A stretch of DNA of 64,000 nt from Rhodanobacteraceae bacterium (GCA_024233975.1 JACKOX010000002.1:1-64000), one strand, 5' to 3'. Counted from the first letter of the stretch, positions 24,875 through 36,375 are shown. Translations and numbers: made by a program. The notes: a model not told the origin generated them from the letters alone.

Positions 24875-27010
24875 TCAGTTCGCCGGGCAGCTGACGCCGC
24901 CGGACTCCATGCCGCTGCAGAAGATCCACGGCCCCGTGCCACCGCTGTAGCTCGCAGCCAGCGTGGTCCCGGAAAAATTCGGCGCACCCACCACCATGAT
25001 GTAGTAGGTCCCTGCCGCTGGCGTGGCGGCATCGCAGTTTTCGTTGTTGCCGAGCAGGAACGGCCGGCAGTCCCAGTTGTTCGTGTCCGGCACCGCATCC
25101 TTGCGGACGTAGAGGTCGGCATCGCCACTGCCCCCGCTGATGCCGATGTGCAGGTTGCTGGCGCCGGTGGGCACCTCGAGTGAGAAGAACAGCGGCGTGG
25201 AGCTGATCGTGCCCAGCGGCCCGCTGGTCGCACCGTTGCCGAGCGTGGTGACCGGCGCCTCGAACAGCGCGTGGACTTCGGCTGCGTGCGCCATCGACAC
25301 GTTGCAGGTTGGTGAGCTGTTGTTGCAGGGACCGTACCAGCTGGAGAACTGGTAACCCGCCGCCGGCGTCGCTTGCAGGCTGATCGAGGCGTTCTTCGCG
25401 AAGCGCGTCGAACAGGCGGTGCCGGACTGCGTGCCACAGTTGATGCCCGCCGGCGAGCTGGTCACGCTGCCGTGACCATTGCCGTACAGGGCCACGCTCA
25501 TCGGCATCTGGTTGATGGCACCGCCTTTCGCTGCAGCGACCGCCGCATTGGCGTCCACGATGCCGCTGCCGCAGCCCAGCGTGCAGGGAATCGGGAACGG
25601 TCTCGCGGTGTCGATCAGCAGGGATTCGACCTGGTCCGGGGTCAGCGAGAAGTTCTCGCCGATCATCAGCGCGGCCACGCCGGCCACCTGTGGCGCGGCC
25701 ATTGAGGTGCCGTCCTTGTAGTCGTAGTAGGTGCCGCCTCCGCCACCGGTCACCGGCGAGGTGGTGCCGATGTTGACCGACGACAGGATGCCGTTGGCCG
25801 GCGCCACGTCGCTGTCGCCTCCGGGCGCGGCGATGTCGATGGTGGGATCGTAGTTCGAATAGCTGGCGCGACCGCCATCGCGACGACTGGAGGCCACGGC
25901 GATCACGCCATTGCAGTTGGCCGGCGTGAAGAACTGCGTCGGCGCATTGCTGTTGCCGGCCGCGACCACGACCACCGATCCGTTGGCGCGCGCCGTGTTG
26001 ATCGCGTTCTGGTAGGTGGTGCTGCATGGCGATGCACCACCGAGGCTGAGGTTCAGCACGTTGGCCGGTGTGGCGTTGTTCGGGATGCCGGATACGCTGC
26101 CGCCGCTGGCCCAGACGATGCCGTCGGCGATATCGGCGGTGGTGCCGCCGCAGGCGCCAAGCACGCGGACGAACTGCAGCCAGGCGTTGTAGGCGACGCC
26201 GGCCACACCTTCGCTGTTGTGGGTGATGGCCGCGGCAATGCCGGCCACATGGCTGCCGTGCCAGGTGGAATCATGCGCCGGCGAATCCGGCCCGCACTGG
26301 TTGGCGGTGTTCCAGTCGCCCATGTCGCTGGGGTCGTTGTCACGGCCGTTGCCATCACGGGCGTTGGTCGGGTCGCTGATCATGTCCAGGCCGGCCAGGG
26401 TCTTGGCATTGAGATCGAGATGGTCGGTCCAGCCGGTGTCGATCACGGCGATCACCACGGCATCGCCATCCGCGCCGGCATCCCAGGCCGGTTCCACGTT
26501 GATGCCGCCGGTGGCCTCCAGAATCGGCCACTGGTAGGCAAGGAACGGGTCGTTGGGCAAAGTCTGTGCCTGCAGCCGGATGTTCGGCTCGATCGACGCC
26601 ACTTCCGGGGACTTCGCCATCTCCAGCAGCAGGCGGTCCGTGTCGTTGGCACTCAAGGGCTTGCCATCGACACGGAACAGGTGACCACCGGTGCTGATCC
26701 GGTGATCCTGCCGCAGCGACAGGCCTAGCGGACGCGACGCTGTGTCCAGCAGGCTGTCCAGCCGCGATCGCGCCGCAAGGGCTTTTGCGCTGTCGTCGTC
26801 GCCGGCCTTGGCGTCGTCACGCAGATAGACGATGAAGCTGTCGTAGGTCTGCGTGCTGCCTTCCGCGGGGAAGAACACCCGCCCGTCATGGGCGGCACGG
26901 GTCGCCTTGTCGACGGCATCCGCATCCAGGCTGATGGCGCCCAGCAGCAGGCTCATGCTGGCGAGGGCCAGTGACCGGCGCGCCGGCCAGCGGGATTTCG
27001 GGTGGTTCAT
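24875..27010 (-). CDS. Secreted subtilisin-family (S8) serine protease
   Basis: 711 residues. Signal peptide to about residue 30, a propeptide (about 30-150) with an inhibitor-like FIVYLRDDAKAG segment, then the S8 catalytic domain with Asp191 (VIDTGW), His251 (STWHGSHVAG), oxyanion Asn353 (VAAGNSN) and Ser436 (KDGTSMAAPQVAG). A cysteine-containing bacterial-repeat domain (about 505-585, GSVTSSPAGINCG) and a pre-peptidase C-terminal (PPC) domain (about 590-690) follow, typical of extracellular proteases of the Xanthomonadales. It ends IFCSGMESGG..., resembling the tail of the protein at 32097. GGAGGA lies before the ATG. Likely exported to the medium and self-processed. Confidence 0.93.
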   Translation of the reverse strand: MNHPKSRWPARRSLALASMSLLLGAISLDADAVDKATRAAHDGRVFFPAEGSTQTYDSFIVYLRDDAKAGDDDSAKALAARSRLDSLLDTASRPLGLSLRQDHRISTGGHLFRVDGKPLSANDTDRLLLEMAKSPEVASIEPNIRLQAQTLPNDPFLAYQWPILEATGGINVEPAWDAGADGDAVVIAVIDTGWTDHLDLNAKTLAGLDMISDPTNARDGNGRDNDPSDMGDWNTANQCGPDSPAHDSTWHGSHVAGIAAAITHNSEGVAGVAYNAWLQFVRVLGACGGTTADIADGIVWASGGSVSGIPNNATPANVLNLSLGGASPCSTTYQNAINTARANGSVVVVAAGNSNAPTQFFTPANCNGVIAVASSRRDGGRASYSNYDPTIDIAAPGGDSDVAPANGILSSVNIGTTSPVTGGGGGTYYDYKDGTSMAAPQVAGVAALMIGENFSLTPDQVESLLIDTARPFPIPCTLGCGSGIVDANAAVAAAKGGAINQMPMSVALYGNGHGSVTSSPAGINCGTQSGTACSTRFAKNASISLQATPAAGYQFSSWYGPCNNSSPTCNVSMAHAAEVHALFEAPVTTLGNGATSGPLGTISSTPLFFSLEVPTGASNLHIGISGGSGDADLYVRKDAVPDTNNWDCRPFLLGNNENCDAATPAAGTYYIMVVGAPNFSGTTLAASYSGGTGPWIFCSGMESGGVSCPAN

Positions 27011-27175
27011 CGGATCCTCCGGTACAGGTTGCGGGCGGCGGTGACAGGCAAACGGCGACCCGTCATGGGTCCATGCCTGCTAAAGCGTGGAAGCGCGGAC
27101 GAATCGATCAGTGGGGGGGTGTTGCCGGCTCCCCACGCTGGTTTGGGCGCTGCCGGCGTGGTCAAATGGCGACCT
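27011..27175. other. Intergenic stretch between the protease and thiC control region
   Basis: It should contain the divergent promoters of the protease gene and of thiC. No confident -35/-10 pair is seen. The remainder of the 341-bp gap (27176-27351) contains the TPP riboswitch and the thiC leader. Confidence 0.5.
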
Positions 27176-27252
27176 GAAGCGGGGGTACCGGCGCGCCGGT
27201 TGAGACAGACCCTTCGAACCTGATGCGGGTGATGCCGCCGTAGGGAAGCTTC
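27176..27252 (+). promoter_or_regulatory. TPP riboswitch (THI element)
   Basis: The conserved aptamer pieces appear in order: TTGAGA (usual CTGAGA) at 27200-27205, ACCCTTCGAACCTGAT at 27209-27224 and GGGTGATGCCGCCGTAGGGA at 27227-27246. Helix P1 closes as GAAGC (27176-27180) with GCTTC (27248-27252). It lies 100 bp upstream of thiC. Thiamine diphosphate binding is expected to lower thiC expression; whether by a terminator or by hiding the ribosome-binding site is not obvious. Confidence 0.92.
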
Positions 27253-27351
27253 GTGGCTTGGCCGCATCGCGGCCGTCTGCCCGATGCACCTCCGCTATCG
27301 AATCTCGCGAGCGCCGCATGGCGCCGCATCGAACTGCCCGGAGGACACCGC

Positions 27352-29229
<1,878 letters not shown>

Positions 29230-29293
29230 CGAAGCAGGGTTGCTGGCTTGTAGAGCCGCTGCCGCTTTTCACAACCCGGTGATGTGCTGCCGC

Positions 29294-29299
29294 TAGAAT
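29294..29299 (+). promoter_or_regulatory. Candidate -10 box of the winged-helix/TPR gene
   Basis: TAGAAT six bases before ATG 29306, with no room for a ribosome-binding site. The spacing matches that seen before lpxL, suggesting a leaderless transcript. The -35 is not clear. Confidence 0.4.
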
Positions 29300-29305
29300 C
29301 GGACG

Positions 29306-31894
29306 ATGCGATATCGATTCGACGGCTTTGCATTCGATCCCGACAACCTGCAGTTGAGCGGTCCGGGCGGCGAGATTCCGTTGCGTCCGATGACGGTGCG
29401 CCTGCTGCAGGCGTTGATCGAGAGTGCTCCGCAACTGCTGCGCCATGACGAGCTGCTCGACCAGGTGTGGGGTCGGCAGGCGGTGACCCAGGGTGTGCTG
29501 TCGCAGTCGATCCGAGAGCTGCGCCAGGCGCTGGGCGATTCCGCCCAGCAGCCGCGCTATATCGAAACCAAGCATCGGCTGGGCTATCGCTTCGTCGGTC
29601 CGGTGGAGCGCATCGAGGACGCGCCGTCTGCCGCGAAGCCGGGAATGCCACCGTCTGCCGAACGGGTATCGCCTGCGACGCCGACGGCACCCCGGTATCG
29701 TGCCACCTGGCTGCTGCTGGCGGTCTGCGTGCTGGCGGCGGTGCTGGCATGGTCATGGTGGCTGCGACCGGATAACGACTCGATGCCCGGCATGCGCGCC
29801 ACCGAAATCATCCACGACGGTCGGCCGGAGGAGCCGCAGGCGCTGGACTGGTATCGCCAGGGGCTGGATGCGCTGAAGCAGGGTGACCTGGCGGCAGCCG
29901 GCGAATGGCTGCAGCGCAGCCTGCAGCGCGAGCCGGATGCGGTGGCCACGCTGGCCGCATTGGCCGACGTGGCTGCCCGCGCGGGTTCCATTGGCGAGGC
30001 GCGCGGCTGGGCGGAGTCGGCGGAGGAAGGTGCGGCGAAGCTGCCGCGCGCCGAACAGCTGCGCATCGCCGCGTTTCGCGCCGGGCTGGAGTATCGCTGG
30101 GGCGATGCCGAAGCCAGCCTGCAGGCATTGTTCCAGCTGAATCCCGGCGATGCGGAAAGCGGCTTCCGGCTGGCAGATGCACAGCTGTCGATGGGGCATC
30201 TCGATGCCGTGGAGGACACCGTCACGCAGCTGCAGGCGCTCAACAATCCGACGCTGGACCGCTTCCGGCTGGCGCTGCTCAGGTCGCGCCTTGCGGCGGC
30301 ACGCGGCGATCATGCGGCGCGTCTGGCGGCGGCTGATGAGGCGCTGGCATTGGCGGAAGATCCGGCGGGTCGAGCCGAAGCCGGGCTGGAAGTGGGCTGG
30401 GCGAAGCTGCTGCTGGGTGATGCCGATACCGCCGGCAAGTCGTTGGCGGCGGCGAAACAGGAGAAGGATCTGCCGCCACGCCTGAGCCTGCGCCTGGCCA
30501 TGCTGGAAGCGACCCTGCTGCGTGAGCAGGGTGATTTCGAGGGCGCGCGCCAGCGTTTCCTTGCCGTGGCGGACGAGGCCGATGCCGTCGGTCAGGTTGT
30601 CGCGGCGACGCGTTCGCGGCGCGAGGCCGCCTATGTGCAGGCACAGGCGGGTGACGCGGCTGGCGCCATCGAAGCCCTGTTACCGGTGATCGACAGTCTT
30701 CGCGAACAGGGCGACGTGCGGGAGCTGGCCAGTGCCGAGGACGTCATGTCGATGGCGCAGCAGCGGGCCGGCGATCCGCAGGCGGCGAAAGCTGCCAGTG
30801 AGGCGGCATTGGCGGCGTATCTCGAAGCCGGCGACCGCTTCGGCGAGGCTGCCGCGCGCAATCACTACGGCATGCTGCTCGCCCGCAGTGGGCGTGCGGA
30901 TGAGGCGCGCGAGCAGTGGGAAAAGGCGCGGGCGCTGTTTGAGTCGCTGCATGATCGGCGCGGTGCCGCCATCGTGCTGAGCAATCTCGCCATCGTCTAC
31001 GGCCGCGCTGGGCGCACGGCAGCGGCACGCGAAGCCAGCGAGGCGGCGCTGCTCGCCTTTCGGGAGGTCGGTGCGCTACCCGATGTCGCTCGCCTGCAGT
31101 TCAACCTTGGCGTGCAGGACCGTCGCGCTGGTCAGTGGAGCGAAGCCGAGGCCCGTTTCCGTGAAGCCCTCGATGCCTTTGCCGACATCGGCGCGCTGGA
31201 CTTCCAACGCCAGGCCGCGGCCAGCCTGGCTGAACTTCGGATGGCGCGCGCCGATCTGAGCGGAGCGGCCGCGGCGCTGGACAAGGTGCAGGCGACCGAG
31301 GAAGGCGGCGTGCAGTCGCGGGCCGCGTACATTGCCGCCCGTGCGCGGCTGGCGGCATTGCGTGGCGACTTTGAGAGCGCCGAATCCGGCTACCGTGATG
31401 CGCGCGCCCTGCGCGATGCGGCCGGACTGTCCGACTGGGCGCGCATGAGCGACCTGGACCTGGCCGAGCTGGCCGCGCGGCGTGGCCGGCTGGCCGAGTC
31501 CGAGCAGTCCGTGCGTGAGCTGCGCCGGATCATGCTCGATACCAAGGATGTCGGCGCGGCACTGCAGGCCGGCATCCTGCTTGCGGGCATCCAGGCGGCG
31601 CAGGGTCATGCCGAAACCGCTCTGCGCCTGCTGGACAAACTGGAAAGTGAGCGCAGCGCCTATCCGGATGCCATGCAGTCGCTGCGTCTGGATCTGGTTC
31701 GTGCCGCCATCCGCGAGGACGGGCGCGATGCCGCACTGCAGGCGGTCGCCTCGTCCGCGCGGGAGATCGGTTTCGAGCTGCTGGCGCTGCGAGCCGAGCT
31801 GCTCAGTGGCGACCAGGCCGGGCTGCGCGCCCGCGAGCAGCTGCAGCAGCGCGGCATCCTGGTCGAAGGCATGCCGCCGCCGCTGCCGTATTGA
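29306..31894 (+). CDS. Membrane-anchored winged-helix regulator with TPR sensor region (CadC-like architecture)
   Basis: 862 residues. Residues 1-98 form an OmpR/ToxR-type winged helix (LRPMTVRLLQALIESAPQLL, then VLSQSIRELRQALGD and ETKHRLGYRFVG). A proline-rich linker leads to one transmembrane helix (about 133-153). The rest, about 700 residues, is alanine- and leucine-rich tetratricopeptide-like repeats in the periplasm. This order (cytoplasmic DNA-binding domain, one helix, periplasmic TPR) is seen in ToxR/CadC-like regulators. It stands alone after thiC, so its target and signal are unknown. No phosphorylation domain is present. Confidence 0.85.
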   Translation: MRYRFDGFAFDPDNLQLSGPGGEIPLRPMTVRLLQALIESAPQLLRHDELLDQVWGRQAVTQGVLSQSIRELRQALGDSAQQPRYIETKHRLGYRFVGPVERIEDAPSAAKPGMPPSAERVSPATPTAPRYRATWLLLAVCVLAAVLAWSWWLRPDNDSMPGMRATEIIHDGRPEEPQALDWYRQGLDALKQGDLAAAGEWLQRSLQREPDAVATLAALADVAARAGSIGEARGWAESAEEGAAKLPRAEQLRIAAFRAGLEYRWGDAEASLQALFQLNPGDAESGFRLADAQLSMGHLDAVEDTVTQLQALNNPTLDRFRLALLRSRLAAARGDHAARLAAADEALALAEDPAGRAEAGLEVGWAKLLLGDADTAGKSLAAAKQEKDLPPRLSLRLAMLEATLLREQGDFEGARQRFLAVADEADAVGQVVAATRSRREAAYVQAQAGDAAGAIEALLPVIDSLREQGDVRELASAEDVMSMAQQRAGDPQAAKAASEAALAAYLEAGDRFGEAAARNHYGMLLARSGRADEAREQWEKARALFESLHDRRGAAIVLSNLAIVYGRAGRTAAAREASEAALLAFREVGALPDVARLQFNLGVQDRRAGQWSEAEARFREALDAFADIGALDFQRQAAASLAELRMARADLSGAAAALDKVQATEEGGVQSRAAYIAARARLAALRGDFESAESGYRDARALRDAAGLSDWARMSDLDLAELAARRGRLAESEQSVRELRRIMLDTKDVGAALQAGILLAGIQAAQGHAETALRLLDKLESERSAYPDAMQSLRLDLVRAAIREDGRDAALQAVASSAREIGFELLALRAELLSGDQAGLRAREQLQQRGILVEGMPPPLPY

Positions 31895-32096
31895 TGACAG
31901 GTCGCGACGCCGTTCTGTTGTCGTCGATGGGCGAAGGGTCAAGCTGCGGTAGTCGGCAACTGTTTGTTTAAGAAGAACTTTATCTGCACGGAAACCACTG
32001 CACTCCGATAGTTTCACGGAAGTTTGAGGGCGCTTTCAGGACTTTCTGCTCCTGCCACAGGACACTCGAACCCTGTCCCACTGCCGGATCAACGCC

Positions 32097-34637
32097 ATGA
32101 AGGCACTTCCCCTCGACCGCCGGGTCGCAGGTGTGACACGTCGATTCCTCGCCTGGTTGAGCCTGCTGGCCATGCTGGCTCCGACTGCCGTGATCCGGGC
32201 CGAGCCGGCCGGCGCCTGTGCCATCGGCGAAGGCCGCTGGGGCGGCGGGCCGCCAGTGGATGCCCAGCTTTGGGCGGGTGGCGGCGAAAACCTGCTGCTG
32301 GTTGGCGCCGGTGCGGAGCTGGTCGTGTTCAACATCGACACGCCAGCAATGCCGGTCGAGCTCGGTCGCGTGCCGGTCGATCATCCGATCATCAGTGTCG
32401 CGCTGTCGGCCGATGGCCAGATGGCCTCGGTTTCGGACTGGAAGGACAACGTCACGCTGGTGGACATCAGCAACCGCAGCGCGCCCACCGTGCGTGGCAG
32501 CTTCGCCTGGGCCGGCATCCAGCAGCCCACCGGCATGGTCTTCGACGGCGACTATCTGCTGGTCGCGGTGAGAACGGTCGGACTTTCCGTCCTTGATATC
32601 AGCGATCCGGATGCACCGGCCTTTGTCGCCAACTCGGATGGCAGCGTCAGCGATTTCGTGTTCGACGTGGCCTTGCGCGGTGACCATGCCTATCTGGGAC
32701 AGGCCAATGATGGCGTGCAGGTGGTCGATGTCAGCGACCCGAACGACCCCACCGTGGTCGGTGGCGTGCCGGGCTACACCGGCGCCGGGCAGATCGACAT
32801 CGTCGGCGACCGTGCCTACGTGGCGCGTGGCGGCAATGGCTTCGGTATCCTCGATCTGACCTTGCCAACGTCACCGGCGGACCTGGGCGGCTTCGACACC
32901 AACGGTTTTGCCTACGAGACGGCGCTGCTGCCGGGAAACCGCCTCGCCGTGGCCGATGGCTACGACGGCACGCTGGTCTATGACATCAGCTCACCGGGCA
33001 GCATCAGCGGCGACCTCGGCAGCTTTGGCGCCTATCCCTATCGACTCGCGGCACTGGATGAGCGGGTCTACATCGTTCCCAGTGCCGACCAGTTGCCGCG
33101 GGTTCGGCTGGTCGATTTCCAGGCACCGGCCACGCCGTCGGAACTGGGGCATGTGGATTTCGGTGGTCGCAGTGAGGCTGCCAGTGTCGGTGCCGACGAA
33201 GTGCTGGTCGCGCACGGCAACGCCGGCGTGGTGATGCTGGATACCAGCAACCCCGTGCAGCCAGGCTACGTCGGTAGCGTGAATATCGGTGTCAATGTGA
33301 AGCGGGTTGGGCATGTCAATGGCTATGGCCTTGCCAGTGGCAGCTATACCACCGATCCGGTTGCCGTCATCGACCTGCAGCCCGGCGGGCCGGTGTCGGT
33401 GGGCAGCCTCAACAGCGGTTACCAGAGCAACGACCTGGTCGACGATGGCAACCTGCTCTACATCGCGGCGGGCAGCGTGGGCGGCCTGCGCATCTACGAC
33501 ATGACAAACCCGCTGTCGCCGCAGTTCGAGGGGAGCTACGAGCCGGCGGGCGAATCCGTCTGGCAGGTTGCCGTGTCCGGCAGCTTCGCCTACAGCGGCT
33601 TTGTCAACGACACCGATCTGCTGGTCATCGATGTTTCCAATCCGGCGATGCCGGCGTCGGGCGGGCCCAACTACGTGCTTCCCGGCGGTGCCAAGGACAT
33701 TGCCGCCAGCGGCAGCCACGTCTATGTCGGTACCGACCTGCATGGCGTACGCATCCTGCAGAACGACGGCTCGGGCAATCTCAGCGAGGTCGCCAGCATC
33801 AGCACCTCACCCGCCGTGGTCACCGGCGTGAGCATCGAAGGCAACCTGCTCTACATCAGCGCGGGCGAGTTCAGCGGCCTGCTGGTCTATGACGTCACCG
33901 ACCCCAGCGATCCGCAGTTTGTCGAGCAGCACAATACGGCGGGCGAAGGCCTCAGCGTCGACGTTGCCGGTGGCGTGATCGCCATGGCCGAGGGTGACAG
34001 CGGCGTCAGCACCTTCGGCTGCGACCCGGTAGCCAGCAACCAGCCGCCGGTGGCGGTGGGCTCGATCGGCGACCAGAGCAATGACGAAGGCGAGACGATC
34101 TTCCCGCTGTCGACCAACCCCAACTTCAACGACCCGGATGGCCAGGCGCTGAGCTATACGGCGACCGGGTTGCCGCCGGGCCTCAGCATCACGGTGGGCA
34201 GCGGCGTCATCGAAGGCACGCTGGGCTATGACGCCGCCGGCAGCTATTCGGTGGAGGTGACGGCGACCGATCCCTACGCCCTGTTCGCCACGCAGAGCTT
34301 CAACTGGACGATCAACAACGCCAACGCGCCGCCGGTGGTGGTCAGCGCGATCGGCGACCGCTTCAATGACGAGGGCGACACGGTCACCCTGGACGTTTCC
34401 CCCCACTTCTCCGAACCGGACGGCCAGGCACTGCGCTTCGAAGCCGGCAACCTGCCGGATGGGCTGAGCCTGGATGGCACCAGCGGCGTCATCAGTGGCA
34501 GCCTGCCGGGCGACAGCAGCGGCAGCTACATCGTGCTGGTGCTGGCCTACGACCCGGAAGATGCGGTGACCTCGCAGACCTTCACCTGGACGGTGAACGA
34601 TACCGATCCGCTGCTCTTCCGCAGCGGTTTCGAGTAG
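32097..34637 (+). CDS. Secreted LVIVD-repeat beta-propeller protein with Ig-like domains
   Basis: 846 residues. Signal peptide to about residue 35 (LSLLAMLAPTAVIRA). Residues of about 60-645 hold many repeats of the LVIVD type, each with a core like VxVVDVSDPNDPxxVG (for example near residues 120, 165, 210 and 500), expected to fold as beta-propellers. Two putative-Ig (cadherin-like) domains follow from about 647 and 742, each beginning with PPV...IGDxxNDEG. The chain ends exactly at LLFRSGFE. Likely an extracellular or cell-surface binding protein; the ligand is unknown. A 202-bp gap upstream shows nothing else. Confidence 0.82.
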   Translation: MKALPLDRRVAGVTRRFLAWLSLLAMLAPTAVIRAEPAGACAIGEGRWGGGPPVDAQLWAGGGENLLLVGAGAELVVFNIDTPAMPVELGRVPVDHPIISVALSADGQMASVSDWKDNVTLVDISNRSAPTVRGSFAWAGIQQPTGMVFDGDYLLVAVRTVGLSVLDISDPDAPAFVANSDGSVSDFVFDVALRGDHAYLGQANDGVQVVDVSDPNDPTVVGGVPGYTGAGQIDIVGDRAYVARGGNGFGILDLTLPTSPADLGGFDTNGFAYETALLPGNRLAVADGYDGTLVYDISSPGSISGDLGSFGAYPYRLAALDERVYIVPSADQLPRVRLVDFQAPATPSELGHVDFGGRSEAASVGADEVLVAHGNAGVVMLDTSNPVQPGYVGSVNIGVNVKRVGHVNGYGLASGSYTTDPVAVIDLQPGGPVSVGSLNSGYQSNDLVDDGNLLYIAAGSVGGLRIYDMTNPLSPQFEGSYEPAGESVWQVAVSGSFAYSGFVNDTDLLVIDVSNPAMPASGGPNYVLPGGAKDIAASGSHVYVGTDLHGVRILQNDGSGNLSEVASISTSPAVVTGVSIEGNLLYISAGEFSGLLVYDVTDPSDPQFVEQHNTAGEGLSVDVAGGVIAMAEGDSGVSTFGCDPVASNQPPVAVGSIGDQSNDEGETIFPLSTNPNFNDPDGQALSYTATGLPPGLSITVGSGVIEGTLGYDAAGSYSVEVTATDPYALFATQSFNWTINNANAPPVVVSAIGDRFNDEGDTVTLDVSPHFSEPDGQALRFEAGNLPDGLSLDGTSGVISGSLPGDSSGSYIVLVLAYDPEDAVTSQTFTWTVNDTDPLLFRSGFE

Positions 34638-34714
34638 CGCGGGCGTCACAGGGCGGGTCGGAGGGCGTCTTGCGTTAGCATGGGCGTCCTCCCCTGACGC
34701 CGCGAGTTGATGCA

Positions 34715-35749
34715 ATGAGCGAAGTCGTGTCCGGTCGGCCGATGAAGCCGATGAATCGTCGCAGGGCCTTCCTGTGGCGCGCGATCAGCGTGCTGCTGGC
34801 GCTGCTGATCCTGCTGGTGCTGGCCCTGATGTGGTGGTGGGACACCGAGCCCGCCGACTTCGACGTGGTCAAGAACGCCGAGCAGCACGCCGCCCAGCAT
34901 CACCACCGCGTGGTGCCGGGAACCACCACCACAGCGACGCTGATCGAGGTGTCGCGCATCCTGCTGGAGAAGCGTGGCGGCTACCTGGCCAACGACATCC
35001 TGCCGCCGGGCGTGCTCATGGACAACGTGCCCAACTGGGAAAAGGGCGTGGTGCTGCAGATCCGCGATCTCGCGCTGTCCATGCGCAACGACTTCGCCCG
35101 CTCGCAGTCGCAGTCGGTGGAAGACGACGACCTGCGCGATGCGCTGAATTTCTTCAGCTACAAGCACCAGCACTGGATTTTCCCGTCCTCGGAAAACCAG
35201 TACCGCAACGGCATCGAGCGCACCGAGGCCTATCTCAAGCGGCTGGGTGACGACAACGAGGAAGACGGGCAGTTCTTCGCCCGCGCCGACAACCTCGAGG
35301 CCTATCTGGAGCTGGTCAACAAGCGGTTGGGCTCCCTGTCGCAGCGCCTTTCGGCCAGCGTCGGGCAGGACCGCATCAACACCGACCTCGCCGGTGACCC
35401 GAACGCGCAGCAGGCCAAGCCGCAGCCGGCCGAACAGCGCGTGAAGACGCCGTGGCTGCAGATCGACGATGTGTTCTACGAGGCGCGCGGCAGCACCTGG
35501 GCGCTGCTGCATTTCCTGCGCGCGGTGCGCCACGACTTCGAGCCGGTGCTGCGTGACAAGAATGCGCTGGTCAGCATGGATCAGGTGATCCGCGAGCTGG
35601 AGGAGTCACAGGAGCCGCTGTCGAGTCCAATCGTGCTCAACGGTTCGCCCTACGGCTTCTTCGCCAACCACTCGCTGGTGATGGCGAACTACGTCTCGCG
35701 CGCCAATGCCGCGCTGATTGATCTCAGGCGGCTGCTTGAGAACGGCTGA
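34715..35749 (+). CDS. DUF2333 family membrane-anchored protein
   Basis: 344 residues with one N-terminal transmembrane helix (about 20-42, AISVLLALLILLVLALMWWW). Conserved DUF2333 blocks are LIEVSRILLEKRGGYLANDILPPGVLMDNVPNWEKG, IRDLALSMRNDFARSQSQS and the C-terminal SLVMANYVSRANAALIDLR. The family is common in gammaproteobacteria and has no known function. It ends just before a strong terminator. Confidence 0.85.
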   Translation: MSEVVSGRPMKPMNRRRAFLWRAISVLLALLILLVLALMWWWDTEPADFDVVKNAEQHAAQHHHRVVPGTTTTATLIEVSRILLEKRGGYLANDILPPGVLMDNVPNWEKGVVLQIRDLALSMRNDFARSQSQSVEDDDLRDALNFFSYKHQHWIFPSSENQYRNGIERTEAYLKRLGDDNEEDGQFFARADNLEAYLELVNKRLGSLSQRLSASVGQDRINTDLAGDPNAQQAKPQPAEQRVKTPWLQIDDVFYEARGSTWALLHFLRAVRHDFEPVLRDKNALVSMDQVIRELEESQEPLSSPIVLNGSPYGFFANHSLVMANYVSRANAALIDLRRLLENG

Positions 35750-35772
35750 GCGCCACAATCCCGAACCGTAAA

Positions 35773-35796
35773 AAGGCCCGCCGATTGGCGGGCCTT
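35773..35796. terminator. Bidirectional terminator between the DUF2333 gene and ppa
   Basis: A perfect 10-bp stem AAGGCCCGCC / GGCGGGCCTT with loop GATT, in the gap of two convergent genes. On the plus strand it is followed by CTGTTT; on the minus strand TTTTTACGG follows the stem, giving a proper T run toward the ppa side. Confidence 0.85.
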
Positions 35797-35823
35797 CTGT
35801 TTGCGGCAGTTGTCTTCCGGCGC

Positions 35824-36375
35824 TCAGAAGTTGGGCTTCTCAGGCGACTGCTGGTAGCGCTCCACCGAGGCGGTGATCTCGGCGCGGGCGGCTTCGATGC
35901 CTTCCCAGCCGTCGATGCGCACCCATTTGCCGCTGTCGAGGTCCTTGTAGTGCTCGAAGAAGTGACCGATGCGGTCCAGCCAGTGCTGCGACACCTGGCC
36001 GATGTCCTGCACGTGGCTGTAGCCGGAGAACACCTTGTCGGTGGGCACGGCGACGATCTTGGCGTCTTCGCCGGATTCGTCGGTCATCTTCAGCACGCCC
36101 ACCGGACGGCAGCGGATCACCGAACCGGGCAGCAGCGGCAGCGGCAGGATCACCAGCACGTCGACCGGATCGCCATCGCCGCACAGCGTATGCGGCACGT
36201 AGCCGTAGTTGCAGGGGTAGCGCATCGGCGTGGACAGGATGCGGTCGACGAAGATCGCGCCGGTTTCCTTGTCCACCTCGTATTTCACCGGATCGGCGTC
36301 TTTCGGGATTTCGATGATGACGTTGATGACGTCGGGCAGATTGGGCCCGGAGGCGACCAGTTCGAGCGGAGCCAT
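35824..36375 (-). CDS. ppa: Inorganic pyrophosphatase (family I)
   Basis: 183 residues. It hydrolyses pyrophosphate from biosynthetic reactions in the cytosol. The metal-binding signature is CGDGDPVDVLV (Asp67, Asp69, Asp72), with YEVDKETGAIFVDR and MRYPCNYGYVPHT. ATG 36375 is chosen because AGGAAAG precedes it; an upstream ATG 51 bases earlier adds a basic extension with no ribosome-binding site. Confidence 0.96.
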   Translation of the reverse strand: MAPLELVASGPNLPDVINVIIEIPKDADPVKYEVDKETGAIFVDRILSTPMRYPCNYGYVPHTLCGDGDPVDVLVILPLPLLPGSVIRCRPVGVLKMTDESGEDAKIVAVPTDKVFSGYSHVQDIGQVSQHWLDRIGHFFEHYKDLDSGKWVRIDGWEGIEAARAEITASVERYQQSPEKPNF

